This document shows, in pieces, positions 46,189 through 57,314 of a stretch of 64,000 nt of DNA; position 1 is the stretch's first letter; each line of letters starts with the position of its first letter. This DNA is from Thalassia testudinum (lineage: Eukaryota > Streptophyta > Magnoliopsida > Alismatales > Hydrocharitaceae), in contig JAZHRO010000036.1 in the NCBI GenBank assembly GCA_037157565.1, positions 17,410,501 through 17,474,500 on the forward strand. The letters are read 5' to 3'. Below the pieces are notes generated by a model. The model was not told the DNA's origin. It searched no databases and saw only the letters and a list, made by a program, of their open reading frames with translations. Both the position numbers and the translations under genes were made by a program.

Positions 46189-48431
46189 TGTTTGCACCTC
46201 AAAACACGCCTGTAATAACGCCTTCTTGTGCTATTTTCTAGCATTAACATTGCATAATAGGATCCTGTAATCGCATTTGTAAAAACACTTGCATGCATGC
46301 ATTTAATCAAGAGAGGAAGAGGAGTGAAACAATCGCCTGCATAGTTACATTTTTCTTCAAGTGCCTCCTTGCAAAATCACCCTCTTTTTATTTTTCCTCT
46401 TGATTTCTTCTTTTCTCTCCTTCCCGCGGCTGCACCCTTCCCGCGGCTGCACTCTTCCCGCAGCTGCATGCAGCAGCCACGCAGCACTTCTTCCCGTCAC
46501 TTCTCCCTGCCAACGTCGCTCCATATAGCTGCAACTCGCACACCCTCTCCCTGCTGCAGCCGGCACGCCACTCTCCCCTCCTCTATAAGTAGCTGCAGCT
46601 TCATCCTTGCAAGAGCAGCTGCTGCAAAGAACCCGCAGCCACCACCTTCCTCTCCACCGTTCTCCCCTCCCATACGCCGGCCCTCCGTCGAGGAGGCACC
46701 CGGCGAGCAGGAGAACCCACTGTGGTGCACACCACCACAGTGGGAGCACCACCGCCCAGCTCTTCCACGAGCCGGTGGGCGTGGTGTTTTCTTTTCTCTT
46801 CGTTTTTGTCTCCACGCCATTGCTGCCGCTTCAAGCTCCGAAGCTTGAAACAGCAGCAGCAGCAGCCCAGCACCAGCAGTAGCAGGTCCTCCCGCTCCTC
46901 CGCGACCGTCCCCGCAGTCGCTCACCGCCTCCGTACGCGTCTGCAGGGCGTTCCCCGCCTCCGTCTCCGTTCTGTCCGCCTCGCAGTTGCACCTGTAGCC
47001 GTCCGCCGCGCGCACTGCAGCGGCCGGCTACGGCCTCGCGCCGCCCCCTGCCCTCCTCCGCGACCCTCCTCGACCACCTGCAGACCTCCTCCATGCTCGC
47101 TCCTCCACGCCTTCGCCCGCCCGTCGCCTTCGCGCACGCCTGCAGGAACCCTGCGCGAAGGCGCGGTGCACCGCGACGGTCAGACGTCCGCCTTCGCCTT
47201 CAGACGACACGGCGTCAGACGTCCGCCACCTCTTGCAGACGTCTTAACTCGCGCATCCGCGATCTCCCTCTCTCTCTGCCAATCTCTCCCGCCCGCTCCC
47301 GCTCTCTCTCTCTCACGTATTCTCTCTCTCTCTCTTTTATTTAACTCACAGCAACACACACACACACATTCACCGACACACACACACATTCACCGACACA
47401 CACACACACACTTATAGTAACATATATACATACATATATCTATATATATATACTTATATACATAGTATACCTATATAGTTATGTATACATACATATATAT
47501 ATAATATACATACATTATATAATATATATATATATATCTACTTATATATACATCTATATACTTATACATATACTTATATATATATATAGACATATATACT
47601 TATATACATATATATATACATATATATAGTAATATATATATATACTTATATACATATATATACACATATATATCTATATATATATATATCTATACATATA
47701 TAACTATACACTTATATACATACATAAGTACATATATTTTCACGTTATTTATTATACGCTGTATCGCGGGGATATCTGCACCAGTTGCTGATATTCCCTG
47801 ATACACGCGTACAAAAAAAGCGTGGTCCCATACATCATCCATCCTCCATCCACACTCCACGCGGCACCTAGTCGTGTTGGTTGCATCTCTCTAGACGTCG
47901 ACTGACTCGACATAGTGCTACACTCCATCGTCACCTCCACCCCCACCCCTTTATATATATACTACATATAAATATATATCTATAGCTACTATATTTACTT
48001 TCTATCTGTTATCTTCCTTCTTAGTAAAAAGATAAAAAAAGGTATAAAAGTGAAAAGATAATCTTTGATTTGCAGGTACCCCGTCTTGCAAGTAGCAAGG
48101 CGTGTTTTGGGACTCTGTTTGGCTAAAAGCCAAGGACACAATTTTGAGGGTGTGCCTCAAGAACAAGGATTACCATAAAAAACCTAAATAAGAAAAACAC
48201 GAAAAAACACAATAAACGAATGGAAGAGACGCGTTTTAAGGAAAATGTAGAAACTCGACTTTAACCCCACTTCCCTGTGTTCGACCCTGGGCCTAAAAGT
48301 GACAAGATAAAATCAATTAGGTCAGGTTAAAAAATTTTGTAAAGAGATGGTTAGGTCTGAATTAGGTTAACCACTATACAAATTTCAACGATAAAAATAT
48401 CATATTAACAACCTATCTGGGCCGACCATCA
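46189..48431 (+). repeat. 3' LTR of the 35132-48431 element
   Basis: 2243 bp, from TGTTTGCACC to CCGACCATCA. Nearly identical to the 5' LTR apart from scattered substitutions, the 18-base loss near 47284 and a shorter TA tract. TATA box at 46584; paired palindromes at 47181-47245. It is followed by the C-run of the target site. Confidence 0.93.
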
Positions 48432-48436
48432 CCCCC

Positions 48437-49175
48437 CCCCCAACAAGTGCCTGAGCGAGTTCTGACATTGGTTCTCCTGAAGGGGGTTCATCCTTGGAAC
48501 CATCCCAAGATTGGACTAAGGCAACCGCAAGTTTCATCCTCAATCTTGACAACTTCCCAAGTAAAAACTCACCTGGGTCCCTATCCTTAACATCTTGGAG
48601 CCAATCCAATAAAGAACTATAAAGTCCATTAATCATTTTGATCATAGGCTCCAATGCTTCAGTGCATGGTGTTGGCTAAGCTTCTAAAAATTGTATGGTG
48701 TTCCTTAAGTTAGCCAACACCCTGTCTTCGACCTGGTTCACCTAAACCGAATGGTTCGATTCAGGGTTGGGTGGGTTTGGCTTAAAACTAGGATAGTCAA
48801 GCAATTGAGGTTCTTGGGTTCCTCCTTGATAGTAGGTCATTTCGAGTTGTTCAAAAAGAGGTGGTGACCTATATTCAGTATAATCGTGGGGAAGGTAGGT
48901 GGTATAATCATATATCCTTCTTGGTTGTAGATCGGGTTAGGTTCATCAAAGGGTAGAGATCTATAATCATTGTAGGCGTGAGAAGGATAATAATCATAGT
49001 CTTGTTGTCTAGGGTTAGGCCCTGGACACTGAGGTTTGGATTCATATCCCCAATCAAAGTTATCTCGGCTAGTGGATGCGTAATCATAAGTTGAGTCGAT
49101 ATATTAATCATCTTGAGGATAAGTAGTGGTAGGAGGGTAGGATTGGAAATGTGTGTAGGATGTGGAAGCATACAT
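48437..49175 (-). pseudogene. unrecognised reading frame of the minus-strand element, 5' part
   Basis: Read leftwards from ATG at 49173-49175: a Tyr/Asp/Pro-rich N-terminus (MYASTSYTHFQSYPPTTTYP, then DYDYYPSHAYNDYRSLPFDE), followed by a helical part (LEPMIKMINGLYSSLLDWLQ, LGKLSRLRMKLAVALVQSW) that is open from 48654 to the insertion point. At least three in-frame stops lie before it. The sequence resumes at 35131 on the other side of the inserted element. A Tyr-rich, low-complexity start may reflect a gag-like origin, but no Retrotrans_gag motif is visible. Confidence 0.5.
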
Positions 49176-50406
49176 GGTGAAGTATGAGGGAAAACAGAAC
49201 AGAGAAAGATGCCCTGCAATACAATCAACCAAACCTGTCCTTAAATTGGGTAGCTTAAGGACCTATGCTTAGAAATGAACTCTGACGACACAACGAATTT
49301 GTTGTTGTCCTTACTCCCGAAAGTGGTAAAGTTGGGCCAGCGAAGCAGGGGGAGAATGTCCCAAGGGTCGCTAATTATGCCAAACCCCTACTTTCTTAAG
49401 TCGTTTGACAATCGATCGCCCAACTTAGCACCTTTTGAAGTAAGCAGACATCACTAATTCGAAATGCATTCAAGAGAACACCTTGAAATGGACTCAATGA
49501 ATTCTAGGACCAACGTCTAGTCAATTTTAATTAGGGCTTGGGATGATTATGCTCTTGGAATGTTATGGGCCCTTTAGATGGGTTGTGCCCTTAAAAGTCA
49601 ATTAATATGTGTGTGCATGCACAACCAATGGTTTTCAAACAAGGTTTTGATGATGTGTCTTTTAGGGTTTAACCGTGTTTAGTAGCTTTTAAGGTTTAAT
49701 CCTTAGGTTGGTTCGATTAAGGTTCAGTAGAACACTCCAAGTTTTGAAAACACGGGTGTAGATATATTCCTTTAAAAATCCAAAATGATGTGGAGTGCCT
49801 GGTTCAGCCTTAAAAGTTAACCCGAAATGGCAAGCTACTTGATGAATCACTTTTAATTTGAGTGTTGTGGCCCAAATAGTTCAAGCAATTGGCCTATTGC
49901 ACCACTTGATTAAGTCACACAAAAAGTCTTAACCTAATCAGATTTCCACTCACTTATGTGTGTGGTGAGTTAAGGTGTACCGGATTTAGAGGTCAGATCT
50001 CAGTTAAGTGATAGAATAAAAGTGATTGTGCGCCTTAGGATGAGAGTTGTGGGTGTTAAGTGTGTAACTTTCAATTTAATCCTACAAGAAGAGAAAAGTA
50101 ATTTTTTTTGTATTTTTAGTTTATATAGATGGGTGAGGTGAGGTGAAGAGACAATCAAATAATCAAGATCTAACTGAAGGTTTATGTAAGCACCTAAGTT
50201 GATTTGAGTTTGAGTTATTAAGTGATAGAATGGAATTTAGGGTGGTGGTGGTGGGGATACACTTACAAAACCTTTTAACCGCACTTTACTTTGATCTATT
50301 CTACTTTGGCTCGCCTTGGAAGGGTACCAGTAATCACAGAAAGAAAGGAGAAAAGTGAGCTAAAAAGTTAAGGCGAAAAAATGCGAAAAAACCAAAGAGC
50401 ATTGCC
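49176..50406 (-). other. leader of the minus-strand element
   Basis: About 1.2 kb between primer site and the first reading frame, without coding signal. Comparable in length with the leader at 37462-38838. Confidence 0.6.
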
Positions 50407-50424
50407 TCCTCAGCAACGGTGCCA
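50407..50424 (-). other. primer-binding site of the minus-strand element (tRNA-Asp type, diverged)
   Basis: Minus-strand TGGCACCGTTGCTGAGGA, 15 of 18 matches to the tRNA-Asp complement seen at 37444-37461. Three bases separate it from the LTR end at 50428. Confidence 0.85.
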
Positions 50425-51101
50425 AAATGGTGAGCGGGTTTTCGCGAGGGAAAGCTAGGGTTTCGGGAAACCCGTCATCGTAGTTGCAAAACTCGCTATC
50501 AAATAAAATTTTACCAAAACTCCAAGGGAGTCCCAGGTCGAACACAGGGCGACGAATGTTTTGTTTTTGTGAAATCCACGCTTCAGTTTTATTTCTTTTT
50601 GTTGTTTTTATCTTTTGTAATTTTTTTACATTTTTATAAGGCAAGAGATTAGGTCAAAATAATTTTTATCTAATCTATTTGTAAAGAGAAAGAGAGAAAC
50701 AATCACATATATATCTCAAATAATTTGCTACAGATATGAAAGTGGAAGGCTACACTAGAAAGCAGTAAAAGATAAAATGGGTTGAGAAGAGTTCCCCTCG
50801 ATGGTTGCTTGGAGGATGGCTCGCTCTAACATCTCCTGGATGAAGGTGGTGGGAAGCTGAAGGAAGGCGAACGACGACAGAGGAAGGATGACGGGGTAAG
50901 ATGACATCGTGGTGAAGATCTTCTTCCAGAAGGTGATGATAGGATGGCCACGGGATGCTCCACGAATGAGGGTGAGAGGCGGGAAAATATTTTGGTTTTC
51001 TACTCTAGAGGAGCATCCTAGGCTTGGGACAAGCTCTCTCTAGGGCCTTGGAGGTGGTGAGGGAAAGAAAGGAAGAGATGAAGAAGAATGGGAGGCGTAG
51101 G

Positions 51102-53730
51102 GTGAAATGACCTGTTGCCTTTTGGGTTGTTTAAGACGTCTGGGTAAGCCGTCAAACGTATGTCCAGACGTCTAGATGAATGGTCGAACTTTTGAAAGTA
51201 GAAGAACCATACCTTCTTTCTTTTCCGCACACGAGCTGCATGTGCACTCACCTCTCTCTCCTTACCCCAAACCCTAACCCTCTCCTATTTAACCCCCACC
51301 CCCACGCCACTCCATCCATCTCCACCAGCCACCATCTTCGTCCTTCACCTTCCTCCCTTCCTTCCAACGCGGCAAGAGGAGAGGAAGAAGAGAGAGAGCT
51401 GGGACGCGAAGGAGGAGGAAAGGGGAGCGGGTGTGTGGGAGGAGCTCGAGAGGAGGAGCTCGCGAGGGAGCTGCGGGAGCTTGTGCCAGAGGAGTCGAGG
51501 GCACGAGCGAGGAGGAGGAGCTTGTGAGCAGGAGCCTTGGCCTCCTGCAGCTCCTGCGAGCGAGCTTGCGAAGGAGACAGCTCCCTGGAGAAGTTCTGCG
51601 TACTGGATATTTTCCAATATCAGACATCTGGAGCATCTCCCAGACGTCTGGAGTAGCAAAAGCATGTCCAGAGCTGAAGTCGGACATCTGAAAGCACGCT
51701 TAGTGCTAAGGTACGTGCTTTTGTGTGGTTATGACCATGCAGGCCTCACCGCAAGGATTTTTGCCCAGCCTTATTTAGCTCTGCGCGTGTGTTCACAGGA
51801 GCAGAGCATTGGAAAGGCACGAGGTGTGCCCTTCGAGGTGCTTTTGGACGTCTGGACACGTCGCCAGAAGTCTGACCATACCTCCAGACAACCGGAAGGA
51901 GGGACTGACGTCTGGAACTCACCTCAGGCGATCGCAGAAGGGTCCAGATGTCTGAGGTAGCCGCAGAAAACCCAGGATGAGTATTGACATCTTTTAAGAC
52001 GTTTAGGACTAGACCCAGACGTCTGATTTAGGGTAGTGTGAGTGTTTTTGGCTCGTTTAGGGCCCAAATGGAATTGGATTTCCGCAAATGAAGTACCGTT
52101 GTTTTTCGCTTGAGTTTTTCTACGAGTTAGTGTCATTTGTTTATGGTTTTGGACTCGTTTGACGCGGTTGGTTAATTGTATAGGTCTCCAGCTAGTCGAG
52201 TACGCGGGAGCTGCGGAGGCGATAGGATCTACGATCCAAGCCCCCATTCCTCCCATGTTTGCCGGTAGAGTGGTTTACATTCATATTTTGATTTAAATAA
52301 ATGAACTGCATGCTTAGAGTAAATTGAATGAACCCTAGGATGAGAATGAACCCTAAGGCAGAAACGAATGAGCATGGTTGAGCTACACTGTTTACTTGAG
52401 ATGCTTGTAAAATTGTAAATGCTAGCAAGTGTACTGGTTATGTAATATGATGCCTTGTCAGTTAGAAAATCACGAGCTGTCTGTTCTAAGAATGGAAACG
52501 GAAATGTAAATAGAGAGATATGAAAGTTTTGAATATGAAATGAAAGGAATACCAGCATGAACCCTAAAATGAATTAGGAGGAAAACCCCTATAGATGAGA
52601 AGTGAGCTGGCCCTTGTGTACGTGGTACCAAGGAGAGCCACTGCCCCTTTTGTGTAGAGGGGTACTAGTCGCCCGTTGGGTTGAGCCCCAGGGTCAGGCC
52701 TAGACACTTTACACTGACTCTGTTTGGCCCTTGTGTACGTGGTACCGAGGTGAGCTACTTAGTGTAAGGAGGGAGGTAGCCGCCCCAAGGGGCCCAGTGT
52801 TAGGACTAGCCGCCCTACACCAACTCTTGTTAGACCCACTGGGCAAACCGAGATAGTCGGACGAGGGTACGCGGATTGTGGAGGGGTGAAACCCCTATGC
52901 TGTTATGTTCTGAGAGGACAAGTCCCTGTACTGTTTCGTGCTGTACCTTTAGGCATACCCGCTAGCGGAAACGACTGACCGCGTGCCAGTGCGGAATAGC
53001 TACTCGCACGCTTATCACGTGTGCCATAGTTACCGCTACGTCGCAACTATGACCTCGAGGTGGTTGACTGGGTGTAGGATTAACACAGGGGACTCTCCTG
53101 GCTAGGAGAGCACCACATGTACCTCCTACATCATGGAAAAAAATTGCAATCAAGATCATTCCCGTGAGGAATAGGCTAGATCAAGAATTGGTTTAGGTGA
53201 ATAAAGGAACAACAAATTTAAAGTACTTGGTTGAACTAAATGAAAATGGATAGTTACTTAATTGCATTAATTTATAGCTTGTCTCAATTACATATAAATG
53301 GCTAAATTACCACTCTACTCAATGTTCATTGACTTCGAAAATTTTATAACCCTATTCAGGTCATGGAGTTGAGCAACCAGCACCACTGGCTGCAGAGGGA
53401 GCTGGGCCCAGCCGAGCCTAGCCTTAGCTGCGTTTTCTTACTGTTACCTAGCTTCTGTTGTAGTAGTGAGTATTTTTGTTCTATGTAATACTGTTTCAGT
53501 ACATTCAACTGTACTTTCTCTGTCATAGTTATGATGGCTTGTAATATTGATGGACTATTTCGCTCTGTTTCTATTACTGTCTTTTAAATTATTTTTGTTT
53601 AGTTACATTGCATGTGTGGTTGTGATTTATTTCCTGCTTTTGGTTATTTCTCGTTGAACGATTAGGTCTTAGGATTAGTCGAGGTGAGTCGGTCTTGGGT
53701 CCTGTAGGGATCTGGGATCGGGTCGTAACA
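51102..53730 (+). repeat. 2.6 kb solo LTR of another gypsy family
   Basis: Starts TGAAATGACC and ends GGGTCGTAACA; neighbours TAGGG (51097-51101) and TGGGG (53731-53735) are a 4-of-5 target duplication. The ends resemble chromovirus (Tekay/Del-type) LTRs, an inference from a few bases. A possible TATA-like CTATTTAACC lies near 51285. A GC-rich stretch follows. Units of GGCCCTTGTGTACGTGGTAC occur near 52610 and 52727. Phased CAGACGTCTG palindromes lie at 51133-51174, 51621-51690, 51845-51954 and 51996-52025. Confidence 0.8.
51845..51954 (+). promoter_or_regulatory. six palindromic sites at exact 20-base spacing
   Basis: Starts 51845 (TGGACGTCTG), 51865 (CAGAAGTCTG), 51885 (CAGACAACCG), 51905 (CTGACGTCTG), 51925 (CAGGCGATCG, weak) and 51945 (CAGATGTCTG). 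Two further groups in the same LTR keep the 20-base step: 51621, 51641, (51661 weak), 51681 and 51996, 52016; and 51133, 51153, 51165 shows the 20-12 step. Confidence 0.72.
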
Positions 53731-54839
53731 TGGGGATCCTTTTATAGTGGAGGAAAGGATCCATTTTGTACATAGGACATTTAGTGATAACCACAAACGT
53801 CGCTAAAGATCCACCGCAAGCGTCACTAAAGCTCCAGCTCAAGCGCCTCACACATGGCACTCGTGCGTGCGCTCTGCCCGCCCATTGCTCACATGCTTGC
53901 TAGCGCTCGCTGCCTCCGCACACTATGCGCTTTGCGTGCCCATGTGCTGCACGCTTCTCTGTGCGCGTGTGGTGGTGCATGCAAGCCCATGGGTAGCCTG
54001 GATAGCTCCACATGGCATGATCTAAGTCGTCTATCTTTTTTCCTTTGTAGGGGTTGCTACAGAAGTTGGATTGAGTTGATTTTTGCACCATTAGGCTACA
54101 ATCGTCGACCCAAATCCATCAGTGTGGTCGGATTTGTCATTTGAAACTCTAAATTGCATCACCTAGTCCCTTGGTCATTGATCTTCCTCAGGTTGCATAA
54201 GGTTCCGCGGGACTCCGATCAGGATGATTTCGAAGGCGTTGGACTCCGATTGTCATCCTAATCAGATCCGTATGGTTGGATGGTCAATCCGTGGCTTTGA
54301 ATTAAATCTCCTCTTCTGACCATAAAAGGATGCAATTAACCGAAAATTTATACAGACTACTCTAAATGCAGAATGATGCATGCTATGCAGTATTTATAAC
54401 ATGGAATGCATATCTAAGCTTAGGAATATGCATAAATAGGCAATTTATCTTAATTAAATTTGTCTTCATCAACACCCAACATAATCACAAAAAAAAAAGT
54501 GGGCACACCCAACAGAATCACAAATTTACCGGCATTATATAAATTAAATGTACGTAGGCACACCCCACATGTAAAAGAAAAGGAACTTTTAAAAAATTTG
54601 AACGAAATGATAGAACAATGTCACATAGTGGAGAACAAAGGGAAGAACTTCAAAAAATCCGAGAAACCTATATGACAGACAATAAAATTAAACTCAGTTT
54701 GGAATAATAAATAAACATAAGCTTGGGAAAAAATAATAAATATAAGCTTTGAATAATTAAATGTAAGCTTTAAAACTTAGTTTCTTTAATAATTTCATTT
54801 TTAGGATACGAATTAATACAAATACCAAATTATCTTATA

Positions 54840-55580
54840 TATCAATGTCCACTGCACCAGGGTCAACTTCTTCATTTTGTTGATTTTCCTAATATGCTTC
54901 AAATTCAACATCTAGGTCGAGATCTTTTCCTACATTGTATTGTTCACGTGATAGAGCTATAACAGGTATTATCCATCCATTTCTGCTATTATCATGCACA
55001 GAAAATACTTGTGCTACCTGACAAGCTAATGTGAATGGTTATACTGATTGAAGAATGCTACAGTTCTTACATAAGCTCAAGAAACTGTGTTTCTTATCAA
55101 CTTTGAATCCAATGTCTTCTTTGAAAATATCAAATCAATCACACTTGAATAGAACCTCCCTATAGTCAAACCTAAAACTCATTTTCACAATCTCTTCAAT
55201 TTGACTGTAATACCCATCACAACCAGTGCTTATGTCACAACTGACAACAACTCCCACCTATTACGTGGCCTTCACATCATCAATGGACCATCATCTGAAT
55301 TTGAATCTGTTAATTATGTAACCCAAATGGTAACATCCATATGTCAAAGTTGTATTAGGAATTACATCAAAATTCTATACCCACCGTGGATTACCCTTTT
55401 CTTTCAGTTTAGTTACATGACCCTTGAACAAATCAATGAATTGCAAGTTGCATGTAGATGGCATAGAAGGTTCTTTGAATTCATTGTAAAATTCATCAAC
55501 TTCTGGAATTTTCTTCAGAATGTACAAGTGTGCCAATCGTCGGTCCATTTTTGAGATGGGCTTAAAACTCCATCCGGATG
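54840..55580 (-). pseudogene. CACTA transposase (TNPD) remnant: DUF4216 and end of DUF4218
   Basis: Read leftwards: RLAHLYILKKIPEVDEFYNE and GHVTKLKEKGNPRWVQNFDV (55605-55375), then VVVSCDISTGCDGYYSQIEE-like and FRFDYREVLFKCD with FTLACQVAQVFSVHDN (about 55200-54950), and an acidic tail (NEEVDPGAVDI). The DYREVLFKCDWFD and QVAQVFYVxD pattern is that of DUF4216, which follows DUF4218 at the C-terminus of plant CACTA transposases. Several stops show it is dead. It is separated from its upstream part by the solo LTR 55586-57309. Confidence 0.72.
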
Positions 55581-55585
55581 ATCGA

Positions 55586-57309
55586 TGGTGAGCATGTTTT
55601 CGCAAGGGAAAATCAGGGTTTTGGAGAACCCATCGTCGTAGTCACAAAATAACGCTACCAGATAAAATTTATACCGAAACTTCAAGGGAGTCCCGGGTTG
55701 AACATAGGGAGGCGAACATTTGGTTTTGAAATCTACGCTTTTGATTTTATTTATTTTTGATGTTTTTATCTTTTGCAAAAAAATGTTTAGAATTTTAATA
55801 GGCAAGATCAGGTCGACAAAATATTTATCTAACTAATCTACTTGCAAAATAAGAGAGAGAGAGAGAAACAATCATATATATGTGTAAACAAGAGTTTGCT
55901 ACAATGGAAGAAGTTACAACTATACTAGAAAGCAATAAAAGATAAAGGTGAGAAGAATCCCCCTTGACGGTCGCTTGAAGGACAACTCACTTTGACGTCG
56001 CCTGGGTGAAGGTGATGGGAAGTTGGAGGAAGGAGAACGGCGACAGAGGAAAGAGGACGAGGCAGGACAACATCGCGGCAAGGATCTACTTCCCAAAGTG
56101 GTGAGAGGATGGCCACAGGATGCTCCACGAAGAGGGATGAGAGGTGGGAAAATAATCTGATTTTCTACTCTAGAGGAGCATCTCGGGCTTGGGACAAGCT
56201 CTCTCTAGAGCCTTGGAGGTGGTAAGGGAGAGAAAGGAAGAGATCAAGGCCAATGGGGAGGTGTAGGTGGGCTTATATAGGTGTAACGGAGGGGTCCTCC
56301 ACGACCATGCACCAAATGCAGCGCGCAAGACATGTGCCACACGGGCACCTCCTGCACACAACTATGCGCGCATTGTGCACTTAGCACTGGCATCTCCGCA
56401 CAACGCAGTTCGAAGGCACTTGAGGGTCTGCAGGTCACGTGATGATTGTTGGATCGCAGGTGGACAGTGCGAATCAAGCAGAGGTCGCGCGATTGGGATC
56501 GTGCACATCGCACACTTACACTTGAATTACGCATGCTCGCTGGCGAGAGAGGACATCAACTGCTTAATCGTGGATAAAGCTCTAGGATCATTCTTCGAAG
56601 CACGCCCAGTTGTCCGTGCGATCGCACGTATGGCGCGAGCGTCCATCCACACGTGTAGATTCTGACCATTCGATTGAGATCGAGCGGTCCAATTTCGCTG
56701 GCATCGACAAGGTTGGGACAAATCGCCGCTTGAACCCGCACCCTTCTTTGAGAAGCAGGCACACTACCAATGTGGCAAGGCGCTGGTTTGTTGCACCGAA
56801 GAGCTGCTGCATCCTCGGTCTCAACCATTGGATGAAGATCCAACAGTCGAGATCTCATCAGGCCTTCTCCTTTGGAGTTGTGCAGCAAGCAACGATGAAA
56901 CTCAGTCGTTGGATTGAGATCCAGTGGCTTGGATCTCTTCCTAAGGCAAAGTAGGTGCTATGGCCAATGTTGGGCAGCCTAGATGGCCCCACATGACGCC
57001 ATCTGGGCCGTCCATCTTCATTCCTTTGTTGGGACTGCTATGGATGTCGGATCGAGATGATTTTTATATTGTCAAACTGTGATCGTAGTTCTGGATCCAT
57101 CCGTACGATCAAATTTTTCATCCAAAACCCATAAAGATGTTACATTATCCTCTGGCCACACCAAATGTAAAGATTAATATACAAATTATGTGAATCATCC
57201 TAAATGCAATGTAATGAATGTTATACATTATTTACAATGCTACATGCAATGTTAAGCTTAGGAACTAACATAAGTAGGCATTTTATCATGAATAAATGCA
57301 TATTTATCA
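55586..57309 (-). repeat. solo LTR related to the minus-strand Athila-like element
   Basis: 1724 bp, plus-strand ends TGGTGAGCATG and ATTTATCA, flanked by ATCGA at 55581-55585 and 57310-57314. It aligns with 31367-32740 and 50428-54471 at both ends (GGGAGTCCCGGGTTGAACAT near 55690; TAAGCTTAGGAACTAACATA near 57255). The minus-strand TATA-like CTATATAAGCCC is near 56272. It interrupts the CACTA transposase remnant. Confidence 0.87.
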
Positions 57310-57314
57310 ATCGA

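Larger units (their letters stand above)
35132..48431 (+). mobile_element. nearly complete Athila-like Ty3/gypsy retrotransposon (13.3 kb)
   Basis: 5' LTR 35132-37434, tRNA-Asp primer site 37444-37461, leader, gag 38839-41097, pol 41019-44879 (four stops), non-coding tail with hairpin and polypurine tract, and 3' LTR 46189-48431. CCCCC at 35127-35131 and 48432-48436 is the target duplication, although both lie in C-runs. The LTRs differ by roughly 1-2 % in the GC-rich part by eye, plus an 18-base deletion and differing TA repeats, so insertion was fairly recent. It is the youngest large insertion here, lying inside the minus-strand element. Confidence 0.93.
31367..54471 (-). mobile_element. 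minus-strand Athila-like element without pol, hosting two other insertions
   Basis: 3' LTR at 31367-32740, 5' LTR at 50428-54471, primer site at 50407-50424, polypurine tract at 32741-32754, and ACACC target duplications at 31362-31366 and 54472-54476. After removing the nested element 35132-48431 the internal part is only about 4.4 kb. It holds no protease, RT, RNase H or integrase. Instead it has an unrecognised, broken, acidic reading frame. Leader, post-pol box, GAGGACATTG box and hairpin are as in the coding elements, so it probably used enzymes made by relatives. It is inserted in the CACTA transposon. Confidence 0.85.
50428..54471 (-). repeat. 5' LTR of the minus-strand element, split by a solo LTR
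   Basis: Outer parts 50428-51101 and 53736-54471 match the 3' LTR at 31367-32740; without the insert the LTR is about 1.41 kb. The inserted solo LTR lies only a few bases downstream of the TATA box (minus-strand TATAAAAGG at 53738-53746). Confidence 0.87.

Noticed and set aside
51180..51960. Several open frames of 86-175 residues in the GC-rich part of the solo LTR
   Set aside because: Overlapping frames on both strands, low complexity, inside an LTR flanked by a target duplication.
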